64,000 nucleotides of DNA from Rhizobium grahamii CCGE 502 (GCF_000298315.2 NZ_AEYE02000008.1:124001-188000), one strand, 5' to 3'; shown: positions 42,493-50,441, numbered from the stretch's first letter. Notes: generated by a model not told the origin, from the sequence alone. Numbers and translations: made by a program.

Positions 42493-42801
42493 ATGAGCCA
42501 AGTTTCATCGGTTAATGATACGTCCTACGCATACCTCGCGACGTTGTCACGGCTGGATACGAACGGCGATGGCGTGTTGAGCCGTGGCGAGCGGGCGGCT
42601 GATGAGAAGCCGGGTATTCTGAAGCAGCTGGGCGAAGAAGGTAGCATCCAGGAATTCGCGCCCAAGCTGTCGGATAGCGTGCTTGCATTCATGATGGGTA
42701 CTCGTGAGAGCGGAAGCGTCAACTTCTATCCGCAGTCCCAGCAGAGCACTTCGTCCGATCTCTATAAGAGCACCTACGGTCAGTATGATCTCGACATCTG
42801 A
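42493..42801 (+). CDS. EF-hand-containing small protein
   Basis: A 102-residue protein with one EF-hand calcium-binding loop, DTNGDGVLSRGE (residues 24-35, Asp, Asn, Asp, Val/backbone, Ser and Glu ligands all present). There is no signal peptide. The C-terminal part is Ser/Gln/Tyr-rich (YPQSQQSTSSDLYKSTYGQY). Single EF-hand proteins are common in rhizobia and are thought to buffer or sense Ca2+, though no target is known. The ATG at 42493 has GGAGG 8 bases upstream. A candidate CtrA box lies 110 bases before the start and a good terminator follows. Confidence 0.85.
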   Translation: MSQVSSVNDTSYAYLATLSRLDTNGDGVLSRGERAADEKPGILKQLGEEGSIQEFAPKLSDSVLAFMMGTRESGSVNFYPQSQQSTSSDLYKSTYGQYDLDI

Positions 42802-42828
42802 TCACATTGTGCACGCTGAAATTTGCAG

Positions 42829-42857
42829 AGCCGGCCGCTAAGGCCGGCTTTTTCTTT
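42829..42857 (+). terminator. Rho-independent terminator of the EF-hand gene
   Basis: AGCCGGCC (42829-42836) pairs with GGCCGGCT (42842-42849) and is followed by TTTTTCTTTGTT. Confidence 0.9.
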
Positions 42858-42924
42858 GTTGCCGTTTCAGGAACAGCTTCGTGCCTCACACGTTGGAAAC
42901 GACGATGCAAGGAAGGAAGCTCCA

Positions 42925-43440
42925 ATGAAAACAACACTCTCGATAGCCGCTCTGGCGTTCATATGCGTTTCGTCGGTGGCGATGGCTCAGGAGAAGCAAA
43001 CTGCCACCGCCGACTTTGTTGACAAGGACGGGAAAGCAAGCGGCCGAGCGACGCTGACGACCGCGGCAAACGGAGGTGTGCTGATCGAAGTCGAGGTGAC
43101 TGAACTGCCCGCCAACAAATGGGTTGCCTTCCACGTCCACGAGACCGGCAATTGTGATGCTGCCGGCCATCACGAGTCAGCCGGAAAACACTTCAATCCC
43201 ACCAATGCCGAACACGGCTTGCTGTCCGCAAAAGGACCTCATGCCGGAGACATGCCGAACCAGTATGTGGACCAGGACGGTGTTCTACGGGCGCAGATTT
43301 TTGACAGCATGGTCACCCTCGACGGCAAGACCGACGGCATTCGCGGTCGAGCGCTCATCGTTCACTCCAATTCCGATGATAATCGCAGCCAGCCTGCAGG
43401 AGACGCAGGAGAGCGCCTAGCCTGTGGCGTCATCAAGTAA
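42925..43440 (+). CDS. sodC: Periplasmic Cu,Zn superoxide dismutase
   Basis: Converts superoxide to oxygen and peroxide in the periplasm. 171 residues, with a signal peptide (MKTTLSIAALAFICVSSVAMA). The copper ligands (VAFHVHETGNC, and the His in LIVHSNSDD), the bridging His (GKHFNPTN), the zinc ligands (AEHGLL, GPHAGDMPN), the disulfide Cys pair (TGNC and LACGVI) and the guiding Arg (GERLACG) are all present, so the enzyme should be active. Start at 42925 with an AAGGAAG ribosome-binding site. It lies after the terminator of the EF-hand gene and probably has its own promoter. Confidence 0.96.
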   Translation: MKTTLSIAALAFICVSSVAMAQEKQTATADFVDKDGKASGRATLTTAANGGVLIEVEVTELPANKWVAFHVHETGNCDAAGHHESAGKHFNPTNAEHGLLSAKGPHAGDMPNQYVDQDGVLRAQIFDSMVTLDGKTDGIRGRALIVHSNSDDNRSQPAGDAGERLACGVIK

Positions 43441-43451
43441 TTCGTGCCGAT

Positions 43452-44027
43452 TCATCGATAGTAATATCGCTCGGCATACCACTCGCTTGATGCCATAGGC
43501 TTGCCGGTCGCCATCCATCGCCCGACGCCGCTCCCTTCGAGTAGATCGGCAGTGGCGTGATCTTCGAGCCCGACAAATATGATATTGGTGTTTTCACGCA
43601 GAAGGGGATCATCGCCCAATCCCGTTCGACTGTGATCGGTGGCGTGCAGCAAGCTCATCCTGACGTAGAAGAACTCGGCCTGGTAATCTTCAACGCCTTC
43701 TTCGCTGAATGCATGCGCAACGTCGATGACTGATCTCTGAGGCCCATCGTAGACCGTGATAGTCTCGTTCAAACCGAATGTCGCTCCATAGAGGGCGATC
43801 GAACGTGTCGGAACCGAGCTGATAGCGCCGTTTGTCACGTCCATCTGCTGACCGAAGAAGCTCGTCTTGACACCATCGAGATCCCCCCGGAAAAAATAGG
43901 AAAATCGGTCCCGCGTGAGATAGATCGCCTGCCAGCGAAAACGGGCATATTCATCCGACGCGCTTGTCAGGCTCTTGAGAGTGGCCAAGCAGCTTATAAA
44001 CGTATCGCGATAGTTCTGCAGCGGCAT
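43452..44027 (-). CDS. Conserved-looking protein of unknown function
   Basis: 191 residues that I do not recognise. It begins MPLQNYRDTFISCLATLKSL and has no signal peptide or membrane segment. The middle is rich in aromatic residues and beta-prone stretches (RFSYFFRGDLDGVKTSF, SIALYGATFGLNETITVYDG). The end is notable for a Tyr/Trp-rich tail (SSEWYAERYYYR). Stretches such as NIIFVGLEDHAT look like core strands of a globular domain. It is convergent with sodC and begins 37 bases after the phosphatase gene on the same strand, so it may be the last gene of that operon (YgfZ-HD-phosphatase-unknown). GC content and codons fit the neighbours. Confidence 0.7.
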   Translation of the reverse strand: MPLQNYRDTFISCLATLKSLTSASDEYARFRWQAIYLTRDRFSYFFRGDLDGVKTSFFGQQMDVTNGAISSVPTRSIALYGATFGLNETITVYDGPQRSVIDVAHAFSEEGVEDYQAEFFYVRMSLLHATDHSRTGLGDDPLLRENTNIIFVGLEDHATADLLEGSGVGRWMATGKPMASSEWYAERYYYR

Positions 44028-44063
44028 CGATCAACCTCTTCTAGAGGGTTAACCGGTATCGAC

Positions 44064-44600
44064 TCAAAACGTTCCGGCGGTTTGGTCGTTCAAAGTGAGT
44101 GCGAAAGGCGCGTTTCCATCCGCGTCCGCGCCCCTGCCGATGGAACGAACCGCGTCCGCGAGCCGTCCCCGTCGTCCGAGCACGTCGTCACCCATCTGAA
44201 CCAGCCGTGTATTCGGTGTGGCAAAGGGCGAGGCAGCGCGAAGCCGGCGAACGAGCGCCATGTCGTCTTGCTCCGGAAATACGGAAAGCGCGGCAATCAA
44301 GGCTGCCGCGGGTGATCGGGAGACGCCCATCCAGCAATGGATCAGCAGCGGCGCAACCCGATCCCAATCACGGGTGAAATCGATGATCTGCCGTACATGG
44401 GTTTCATCCGGCGCGACAAGGTTTCCGGTTCCCTTGAAGGCGATGTCGTTCATGTTGAGGAGCAAGTGCCGGTGCGCCTCGATCACCGCAGGGCGGTGAA
44501 AGGCCTGCTCCTTCGCCATCAGGCTGATCATCTCACGCGCGCCGTGCCTGACCGCCATCTCGGCGATCCGGGCCAGAGGGGCGACAACGATCATGGTCAT
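44064..44600 (-). CDS. Protein-tyrosine-phosphatase-like protein
   Basis: A 178-residue protein with the cysteine-phosphatase signature HCx5R (LLIHCWMGVSRSPAAALI, residues about 84-92), where Cys is the nucleophile and Arg binds phosphate. The upstream Asp-containing region (FTRDWDRV) may supply the general acid. Dual-specificity-type phosphatases of this small size are found in many rhizobia with unknown targets. The start at 44600 overlaps the stop of the HD gene by 4 bases (ATGA), giving translational coupling. Confidence 0.85.
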   Translation of the reverse strand: MTMIVVAPLARIAEMAVRHGAREMISLMAKEQAFHRPAVIEAHRHLLLNMNDIAFKGTGNLVAPDETHVRQIIDFTRDWDRVAPLLIHCWMGVSRSPAAALIAALSVFPEQDDMALVRRLRAASPFATPNTRLVQMGDDVLGRRGRLADAVRSIGRGADADGNAPFALTLNDQTAGTF

Positions 44601-45202
44601 GCTTTGCTGCCCCGCATGGCCTCGATCGTCTCGAATCGCTCGCAAAAGAGGCGCTGCGCCTCGACGGCCGGGAGCGGCGTCATCAAAAGCATGTCTTTTG
44701 TGATCCCGCGCGGCTGGCCGAAGAATTTCTGCGCCTCAGCCGCCGTAAACCCGGCAAGCTGTGTTGCTTCGAAGTAGGCGGCGATGGTGTCGGCCTTCTT
44801 GATCCTCTCCTTGAGTTCGCGGGTCGGGTGGGGAGGCAGGCCAAAGCGCAGGTGTACCGCGGCCTCCAGCCGCTTCTCGACGGCCTTGTATCCACCGCCG
44901 ACCACCGATTTGAACGGTGAAATCATGTCGCCGATGACATATTCCGGTGCATCGTGGAGCAGCGCCATCAGGCATTGATCGGCTGTCGCGTCGTTCAGTC
45001 GACGGAAGATATCCTCCACGACAAGGCAATGCTGGGCGACGGAGAAGGCATGGTCTCCGGACGTCTGTCCGTTCCAGCGGGCGACGCGCGCAAGCCCATG
45101 CGCGATGTCGCTGACCTCAACGTCGAGTGGAGAGGGGTCGAGAAGATCGAGGCGGCGGCCGGAAAGCATGCGCTGCCACGCGCGGGGCGCCTTTGCGGTC
45201 AC
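44597..45202 (-). CDS. HD-domain hydrolase, YfbR-like
   Basis: A 201-residue HD protein resembling YfbR-type 5'-deoxynucleotidases. Metal ligands are in GDHAFSVAQHCLVV (His), MALLHDAPEYVIGD (His-Asp) and KKADTIAAYFEATQL (Asp). It probably dephosphorylates deoxynucleoside monophosphates, but the activity is inferred from the family. Both ends overlap neighbours by 4 bases: its start with the YgfZ stop and its stop with the phosphatase start. All three genes are therefore likely translated as a unit. Confidence 0.88.
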   Translation of the reverse strand: MTAKAPRAWQRMLSGRRLDLLDPSPLDVEVSDIAHGLARVARWNGQTSGDHAFSVAQHCLVVEDIFRRLNDATADQCLMALLHDAPEYVIGDMISPFKSVVGGGYKAVEKRLEAAVHLRFGLPPHPTRELKERIKKADTIAAYFEATQLAGFTAAEAQKFFGQPRGITKDMLLMTPLPAVEAQRLFCERFETIEAMRGSKA

Positions 45203-46032
45203 GCGCTGGCCTCGTCCGCCGTCGACGGAAATGTAAGCCCGGTCCAGCCGGGTAGTTCCAGCGTTACGGGGACGTCGCCCACCAACAACGGAGTGCGCGC
45301 TGCCATAGCTTCGCCTGCACGGTCAATGCGAACGATCGCAAGTCCGCCGTTCCCGACGACCGAGCCAAGCGTGCCGACCGGCTTACCAGCCGCTGTAATC
45401 TCCGTGCCGGAGGGTGGCAACTCCGTCTCCGCCGTCACCGTGACGGCGCGGCGGCGTGCCGTTCCACGATGCTGCATGCGCGACACGACTTCCTGCCCGA
45501 CATAGCAGCCCTTCTTGAAGGAAAGGCCGCCGTTGAGGTCCATCAGGACATCGTGTGGGAATGCGTCCTGCAGGGCATAGTCCTGTCCGGACTCGGCGAT
45601 GCCGTTTGCAACACGCAACGCATTGTAGGCGTCGGCGTCATCGGCTCCGTGCTGCCCGGGTTGCCGCGCGAGCGCGATACCGGACTTGGAAAACCGGCTG
45701 TCGGTCGGGCCCTTGCTTTCGCCCTCCCAAGAAACGGTCACACCTTCGCCGGCGGGTGCCAGATCGACGGCTGCCCTGAGCTTGTACATCGTCAGTCGTT
45801 TGAGCAGCGCGTCCCGCTGATGGTCGTCGGTCTCCAGCATGAACCCATCGCCGTCCCGCCAGATCATGAAGTCGAACAGGATCTTGCCCTGTGGGGTCAA
45901 CAGCGCACCCGGCCGCGCCTCTTCAGCCGGAAGTGTGGCGATATCCGTGGTAATCAGGTTCTGTAGGAAGGGTTGAGCCTCCAAGCCGCTGACTCGAATG
46001 AGCGAGCGGTTCTTCAGAAATACGGCTGGCAT
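45199..46032 (-). CDS. ygfZ: YgfZ/GcvT-like folate-binding protein
   Basis: A 277-residue protein of the YgfZ family, tetrahydrofolate-binding and needed for repair or maturation of some iron-sulfur enzymes. The diagnostic motif K-G-C-Y-x-G-Q-E is intact (SFKKGCYVGQEVVSRM). The N-terminus (FLKNRSLIRVSGLEAQPFLQ, NLITTDI) is typical of the GcvT-like fold. It heads a run with the HD hydrolase and the phosphatase on the minus strand, all with ATGA overlaps. Confidence in family is high; the link between iron-sulfur repair and the downstream phosphohydrolases is unexplained. Confidence 0.92.
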   Translation of the reverse strand: MPAVFLKNRSLIRVSGLEAQPFLQNLITTDIATLPAEEARPGALLTPQGKILFDFMIWRDGDGFMLETDDHQRDALLKRLTMYKLRAAVDLAPAGEGVTVSWEGESKGPTDSRFSKSGIALARQPGQHGADDADAYNALRVANGIAESGQDYALQDAFPHDVLMDLNGGLSFKKGCYVGQEVVSRMQHRGTARRRAVTVTAETELPPSGTEITAAGKPVGTLGSVVGNGGLAIVRIDRAGEAMAARTPLLVGDVPVTLELPGWTGLTFPSTADEASA

Positions 46033-46094
46033 GGCGGCACCTGTCGCGTTCGTTATCGCTCAGAAGTATGTCTTCGCTGAGGGGATCGCAAGTC

Positions 46095-46841
46095 TCAGTC
46101 GCCGGCGGTGAAATACTTCCACTTGCCGTCGGGAGTGATGCCCAGCCGATAGAAATTGTAACCCCCGAACTCCTGCATATCGGACAGGTCACCGGCCGTG
46201 ACGATGCGCAGCAATTCGACGCGCTCGGGAGGCGTGAGAGCTTTCAGATCTTTTTCTGCGAAGTAGGGCCAGACGTACATCTCGTCAGACGTACCCTGAC
46301 CAACGTGGACGAACCCCGTGGAGATGACGTCAAGCATGATCGCAAGGATCTCATCGCCTTCAGGATCACCCGACAGGTCTTTGAGCGCGCTGATCGGGTC
46401 GTCCGTCGGCTCGCCGACCGTTACCTGAGTCTGCGTGGCACCAGTGCCGAGCAGGGGACGCAGCCGCTCGAGATCGCCGGAAGCGGCAGCCTCGACGATC
46501 TGTTCCCGCATCTTGCGAACAGGCTCGGGAACCTTGCTGATATCGTAGATGACCTCGACAGGCTTCGAGTTTTCCTGGGCGCCGGGCGTCTTGTCGTTGC
46601 CTTGGCCGGCCTGCGAGTTGACCAACGGGTCGGGCATCGGCACGCCGGGCGCGGTCGGAGAGGGCGCCGGCTTGTCGCCGCCTTGCCCGGGAGCGCTCTG
46701 TTCAGTTTGTCCTTGAGTCTTTTGCAGCTCGGAAAGTGCCAGGGCTGACGTCCCGGTCAGAAAGCTGCTGGCGCTAAGGCCGATTGCAAGCAAAAGCGGC
46801 ACGATCGCGGGCCGCGAAGCATTGTCCCTAGCGGAATGCAT
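46095..46841 (-). CDS. Exported or anchored protein with Pro/Gln-rich linker, unknown function
   Basis: 248 residues. A signal-like hydrophobic N-terminus (AIVPLLLAIGLSASSFLTG) is followed by a low-complexity linker rich in Gln, Gly and Pro (about 40-95, TQGQTEQSAPGQGGDKPAPS). The folded C-terminal domain (about 95-248) starts VIYDISKVPEPVRKMREQIV and contains DLERLRPLLGTG and YVWPYFAEKDLKAL, ending GKWKYFTAGD. The domain is widely seen in Rhizobiales but I know of no assigned function; the sequence suggests a periplasmic protein. It is followed 62 bases later by ygfZ on the same strand. Confidence 0.75.
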   Translation of the reverse strand: MHSARDNASRPAIVPLLLAIGLSASSFLTGTSALALSELQKTQGQTEQSAPGQGGDKPAPSPTAPGVPMPDPLVNSQAGQGNDKTPGAQENSKPVEVIYDISKVPEPVRKMREQIVEAAASGDLERLRPLLGTGATQTQVTVGEPTDDPISALKDLSGDPEGDEILAIMLDVISTGFVHVGQGTSDEMYVWPYFAEKDLKALTPPERVELLRIVTAGDLSDMQEFGGYNFYRLGITPDGKWKYFTAGD

Positions 46842-46858
46842 GAAACTCTCTGTGATCG

Positions 46859-47116
46859 TTATTGCAGGGTGCGGGTCGGAGAAAACTCGCCGGCGAGCAT
46901 GCGCTCGCGTAAGGATTCTAATAGCGCTTCCGCGCTGCTTTCGCCATGAAGTCGAATCGTTTCACGTAGCGCATGGATGATTGCTGTATCGGCGATGATC
47001 TCGGGTTCGATTCCGTCTGCCATGCCGTCGGCCCAGGCTTCGTTATGGTACTCCAAGGCCGCCTGAGTCTTCTCATGAACGATCATGTCGTCGATGTCAT
47101 TGAGGCTTGGTTCCAT
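46859..47116 (-). CDS. Small acidic protein, unknown function
   Basis: 85 residues, strongly acidic, helical in prediction from sequence (EPSLNDIDDMIVHEKTQAAL, then HALRETIRLHGESSAEALLE). No signal or membrane segment. I chose ATG at 47116 because GAGG lies 8 bases upstream; the ATG at 47122 is also possible. It precedes the exported Pro-rich gene on the same strand by 17 bases, so the two are likely one operon. A perfect TTAA-N7-TTAA site lies about 90 bases upstream. Confidence 0.65.
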   Translation of the reverse strand: MEPSLNDIDDMIVHEKTQAALEYHNEAWADGMADGIEPEIIADTAIIHALRETIRLHGESSAEALLESLRERMLAGEFSPTRTLQ

Positions 47117-47205
47117 TGTCATTTCCTCAAACTGCATGCCTTACTGCGTAGTTAACAACCTTATCAGCCTTTTCCCAAAACGACACGGCCGCCAGTGAAA
47201 AGAGG

Positions 47206-47220
47206 TTAATTAACCGTTAA
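47206..47220 (-). promoter_or_regulatory. Candidate CtrA-binding site
   Basis: TTAA-TTAACCG-TTAA, an exact TTAA-N7-TTAA match, within an A+T-rich patch at the 3' end of the TIGR02301 gene and 90 bases upstream of the small acidic gene. A GTTAAC half-like site follows at 47151. The site is palindromic in part, so orientation is inferred from the downstream gene. Confidence 0.45.
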
Positions 47221-47654
47221 TTTCCGAACCGTGACGTAATTTCTGTGGCAAGTGTTGCACCTTCGTTACGGTATCGCTCTTCTGCCACGATGGCTGCCTG
47301 CGTGCAATCCGTATAAACGGACGCAAAAGCACGGTAGCCGCGATTGAACGCGGCAGTGAGTTGTTCCTTGCGCTGCGGCTCGTCCTTGGCCTCTGAATCA
47401 AGCAATTGCTGCATTCGCGCCCGCCACTCGCCGCTGTTTTCCGCCTTGCAGAGAGTTCTCAGGTAGTGAACCGACCCCAATACTTCGGCAAGCCGCGAAA
47501 GCTTGTCGTCGTATGGAACGGTGACCGTTTTTGGCGCATTTTCCTCCGGCAACACTGTCGGCGTTTGACCCTGTGCCCATACAGGAGCGGGTAGGGCGGC
47601 GCTTGCGCATAGTGCAAGAGACAAGAACACGCGTCGAACGGGAATCATGCTCAT
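47217..47654 (-). CDS. TIGR02301-family exported protein
   Basis: 145 residues with a signal peptide (VFLSLALCASAALPAPVWA, cut before QGQ). The mature part is helical and carries the family pattern LAEVLGSVHYLRTLC...GEWRARMQQLLDSEA and RGYRAFASVYTDCT, with two cysteines that could pair. TIGR02301 is an alphaproteobacterial family of unknown role, predicted periplasmic. It starts 54 bases after the Nudix gene on the same strand. Two in-frame ATG codons (47654 and 47648) are possible starts. Confidence 0.85.
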   Translation of the reverse strand: MSMIPVRRVFLSLALCASAALPAPVWAQGQTPTVLPEENAPKTVTVPYDDKLSRLAEVLGSVHYLRTLCKAENSGEWRARMQQLLDSEAKDEPQRKEQLTAAFNRGYRAFASVYTDCTQAAIVAEERYRNEGATLATEITSRFGN

Positions 47655-47708
47655 AGTTGATACTCTGACCGTGACGGGAACAAGGCGCGGCCAAGAATTT
47701 CCACTGTC

Positions 47709-48128
47709 TTATTCACCACTGGATGCCAGCCGTTCGGCACATTCCAGCACGCTTTGCGGCACTGGCAGCCGGCGGATTTCCTCAACGGTGAACCAGCCGA
47801 TAGCAGCCGCATCGTCGGCTGCGGTTGCGATGGTGGCCCCGTCGGCCTCGACGCGAAATACCGACAGAAAGAAGTGGCTGACGACAGCGCCGTCGGCGGC
47901 ATGTGTCTTCAGATCGTATGTCGCGAAAAGCTGAGGGCTGTGAGCTGTTATGCCGGTTTCCTCCTCGAGCTCGCGCAAGGCGGCTTCCTCGGGCGCTTCG
48001 CCCGGCTCAGCCCGTCCGCCGGGGAACGCATACATGTCGGCCGACGGCGGATTGCGCCGGAGCACGAGCAAGAACCGATCTCCACGCTGGAGGATAGCTG
48101 AGGATGCTGCCTTCGGAATGGAACTCAT
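47709..48128 (-). CDS. Nudix hydrolase
   Basis: A 139-residue Nudix protein. The complete Nudix box Gx5Ex7REUxEExGU is present (GGRAEPGEAPEEAALREL then EEETGI), binding Mg2+. Such small members hydrolyse ADP-ribose, oxidised nucleotides or related diphosphates; the substrate cannot be read from the sequence. The next gene on the same strand is the TIGR02301 protein. It is divergent from ynfA, with an 88-base spacer. Confidence 0.93.
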   Translation of the reverse strand: MSSIPKAASSAILQRGDRFLLVLRRNPPSADMYAFPGGRAEPGEAPEEAALRELEEETGITAHSPQLFATYDLKTHAADGAVVSHFFLSVFRVEADGATIATAADDAAAIGWFTVEEIRRLPVPQSVLECAERLASSGE

Positions 48129-48216
48129 GGGGATGATACGTCGATCCTATTTTGGCTGTGCTTGGCGCCGCCGCCGTTCCACTGGATATTGAACGCGGCG
48201 ATTCGAAGGAGCTGTC

Positions 48217-48537
48217 GTGACTTATATCATCTATGCCGCTGCCGCTGTGTTCGAGATTGCCGGTTGTTTTGCCTTTTGGGCATGGCTGCGGATGGCAAAA
48301 CCCGCCTGGTGGCTGGCGCCGGGCATGATGTCTCTGGCGCTCTTTGCGTGGCTCCTTACTTTCGTGCCAAGCGAGGCCGCCGGCCGCACCTTCGCCGCCT
48401 ATGGTGGGATCTATATAGTGGCTTCGCTGATCTGGCTGTGGATTGTGGAGAACCGTGTGCCCGACCGCTGGGACATCGGTGGTGCACTTGTCTGCCTCTG
48501 CGGCACGGCCATGATCCTGTTTGCGCCGCGCAGCTGA
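48217..48537 (+). CDS. YnfA/UPF0060 family small membrane protein
   Basis: A 106-residue inner-membrane protein with four hydrophobic helices, matching the UPF0060/YnfA family ([36 protein letters not shown] and the end [11 protein letters not shown]). YnfA relatives resemble small multidrug resistance exporters; transport activity here is unproven. The start is GTG at 48217. It lies 42 bases before the SRAP gene on the same strand. Confidence 0.93.
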   Translation: MTYIIYAAAAVFEIAGCFAFWAWLRMAKPAWWLAPGMMSLALFAWLLTFVPSEAAGRTFAAYGGIYIVASLIWLWIVENRVPDRWDIGGALVCLCGTAMILFAPRS

Positions 48538-48579
48538 GCGAGCCTTGACCGCAGCGGATCGGAGTGCAAAGACAGTCCA

Positions 48580-49344
48580 ATGTGTGGACGCTACGCGCTG
48601 ACGGTATCCCCTGAAGAATTGAAGGAAATCCTCGGGATCATGGATCTCGATGACTTTCCCGCGCGCTACAACATTGCCCCGACCCAGCCCATCCTCGTTG
48701 TCGTTTCGGATGAAACTCGCGAAAAGGGCAGCAATCTTCCGGAGCGGCGCGCAGTGCTCGTGCGCTGGGGCTTTACGCCCGGCTGGGTGAAGGATCCGAA
48801 GCAGTTTCCCCTGCTGATCAATGCCCGCGCCGAAACAGCCATCGGCAAGGCGTCGTTTCGCGCCGCCATGCGCCATCGGCGCGTCCTTGTACCTGCCTCC
48901 GGCTTTTATGAATGGCATCGCCCGAGCAAGGAGAGCGGCGAGAGGTCCCAGGCCTACTGGATCAAGCCGCGCCGCGGTGGTGTTGTTGCCTTCGCGGGCC
49001 TGATGGAGACATGGTCTTCCGCCGACGGTTCGGAGGTCGATACCGGGGCGATCCTGACGACTGCGGCGAATGCCGCGATCGCTCCGATCCATGATCGCAT
49101 GCCTGTCGTCATCAAACCCGAAGACTTTTCCCGCTGGTTGGATTGCAAGACGCAAGAACCGCGCGACGTTGCCGACCTGATGAGGCCGGTTGAGGAGGAT
49201 TTTTTCGAGGCAATCCCCGTTTCCGACAAGGTCAACAAAGTCACCAATATGGGCGCTGATCTGCAGGAAAGGGTGATCGTCGAGAAGCCGCCGTCGCCGT
49301 CTGAAAAGAAAAAGCCGGACGACGGCCAGCTCAGCTTCTTCTAA
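48580..49344 (+). CDS. SRAP-family abasic-site processing protein (YedK/HMCES-like)
   Basis: Forms a thiazolidine crosslink with abasic sites in single-stranded DNA, protecting replication forks. 254 residues. The catalytic Cys is residue 2 (MCGRYALTV, so the start is certain and Met must be removed). Other active-site residues are in PARYNIAPTQ (Asn), SGFYEWHRPS (Glu) and IHDRMPVVI (His). The C-terminus ends in a low-complexity acidic/Lys stretch (SPSEKKKPDDG). No LexA-type box was seen upstream. Confidence 0.95.
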   Translation: MCGRYALTVSPEELKEILGIMDLDDFPARYNIAPTQPILVVVSDETREKGSNLPERRAVLVRWGFTPGWVKDPKQFPLLINARAETAIGKASFRAAMRHRRVLVPASGFYEWHRPSKESGERSQAYWIKPRRGGVVAFAGLMETWSSADGSEVDTGAILTTAANAAIAPIHDRMPVVIKPEDFSRWLDCKTQEPRDVADLMRPVEEDFFEAIPVSDKVNKVTNMGADLQERVIVEKPPSPSEKKKPDDGQLSFF

Positions 49345-49382
49345 TCCGATAATCCCACCGCATCATTTTTCCGGAACATCCC

Positions 49383-50006
49383 ATGATCTCCCTCTCGGCC
49401 GCGCTTGCCGGCTTCTTCCTTGGTGCTTCGCTCATCATCGCAATCGGTGCGCAGAACGCATTCATTCTGCGTCAGGGTCTGCTGCGGTCGCATGTTTTCA
49501 TCCTGTGCCTCATCTGCGCCCTGTCGGATGCGGCGCTGATTGCGGCCGGCGTTGGCGGGCTAGGCACCCTCGTTGCTCAATCGCCAACTCTGCTCTCAGT
49601 GGTGACGATAGGGGGTGCGATATTCCTGGGTTCGTATGCAGTAGTGGCTTTTCGCAGGGCCTTTCACCCGAGCGCAATGCGGGCTGATTCTCCGAAACCA
49701 CTGGGTCTGAAGGCCGCCGTCGCGACTTGCCTGACCTTCACTTTTCTAAACCCGCATGTCTACCTCGATATGGTCGTCCTGATCGGCAGCCTGTCCGCCG
49801 CCTATAGCGGCGTGGATCGCATCGCCTTTGGCCTCGGCGCCGCGACCGCGTCGTTCATCTGGTTTTTCGGTTTGGGCTACGGCGCTCGGCTGTTGCAGCC
49901 GATCTTTGCAAGGCCAGCCGCTTGGCGGGTTCTCGACGTCATCATCGGCGTTGTCATGGGATTGCTGGCAATCAGTCTGCTCGTCCGCTTCTTCCACCCG
50001 GCCTAG
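49383..50006 (+). CDS. LysE/ArgO-family amino acid exporter
   Basis: A 207-residue inner-membrane protein with five or six hydrophobic helices. The N-terminal motif (SLIIAIGAQNAFILRQGLLR) is the LysE/ArgO hallmark, and the conserved FLNPHVYLDMVVLIGS segment is present. ArgO and LysE export basic amino acids (Arg, Lys); this full-length protein probably does the same. It follows the SRAP gene by 38 bases on the same strand. No LysG/ArgP-type regulator is adjacent. Confidence 0.93.
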   Translation: MISLSAALAGFFLGASLIIAIGAQNAFILRQGLLRSHVFILCLICALSDAALIAAGVGGLGTLVAQSPTLLSVVTIGGAIFLGSYAVVAFRRAFHPSAMRADSPKPLGLKAAVATCLTFTFLNPHVYLDMVVLIGSLSAAYSGVDRIAFGLGAATASFIWFFGLGYGARLLQPIFARPAAWRVLDVIIGVVMGLLAISLLVRFFHPA

Positions 50007-50141
50007 GCTTTCGGGATGCGGGCAGGCAACAACAACTCAGTCGCGCGTCATCAAACGCGCGCTGGATTTTCAATTCGATGACGGAAATAAAAGCCCGCTC
50101 TGGGCTGTCGTTAGCGTCCGCCGCGATGGCGGCTTCGATCG

Positions 50142-50282
50142 CTAGGCGATCTTCTTGACGAGCGGCGGCTTGCTCTTGAGCATCAGGGCAGCCGCCAGAA
50201 CGGCCTTCAGGCCTAGCGGACGGTAGTTAGCGCTGAGGTCCGACTTTGCGGGCTGTTCGACGCTTGTCTTCTTCGGGGTCAC
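50142..50282 (-). CDS. 46-residue basic miniprotein
   Basis: A small protein starting MTPKKTSVEQPAKSDLSANY and ending LKSKPPLVKKIA, with a short hydrophobic middle (LGLKAVLAAALML). The start codon is GTG at 50282, with GAGGAG seven bases upstream, and the frame has no other start. I recognise no family. The amphipathic basic pattern suggests membrane or nucleic-acid association. Upstream there are about 160 bases for a promoter, and it lies between the LysE gene (convergent) and pssA (same strand, upstream). Confidence 0.6.
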   Translation of the reverse strand: MTPKKTSVEQPAKSDLSANYRPLGLKAVLAAALMLKSKPPLVKKIA

Positions 50283-50441
50283 AATACTCTCCTCACGTGC
50301 TGTCCCTAGACTCTTATATTTATTGCTCTTTTGCCTGCAATAGCGACAAAATCGAGGCGTCGCACATCAGGAATTATGAATCCGATGCATAATTCGCGAG
50401 GCTTGAGTCAGGCCTACTTCCGCAAGGAGCGCGGGAAAATG

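Noticed and set aside
48007-49155. A 382-residue frame antisense to the SRAP gene
   Set aside because: SRAP active-site residues are all present on the plus strand; no support for the antisense frame.
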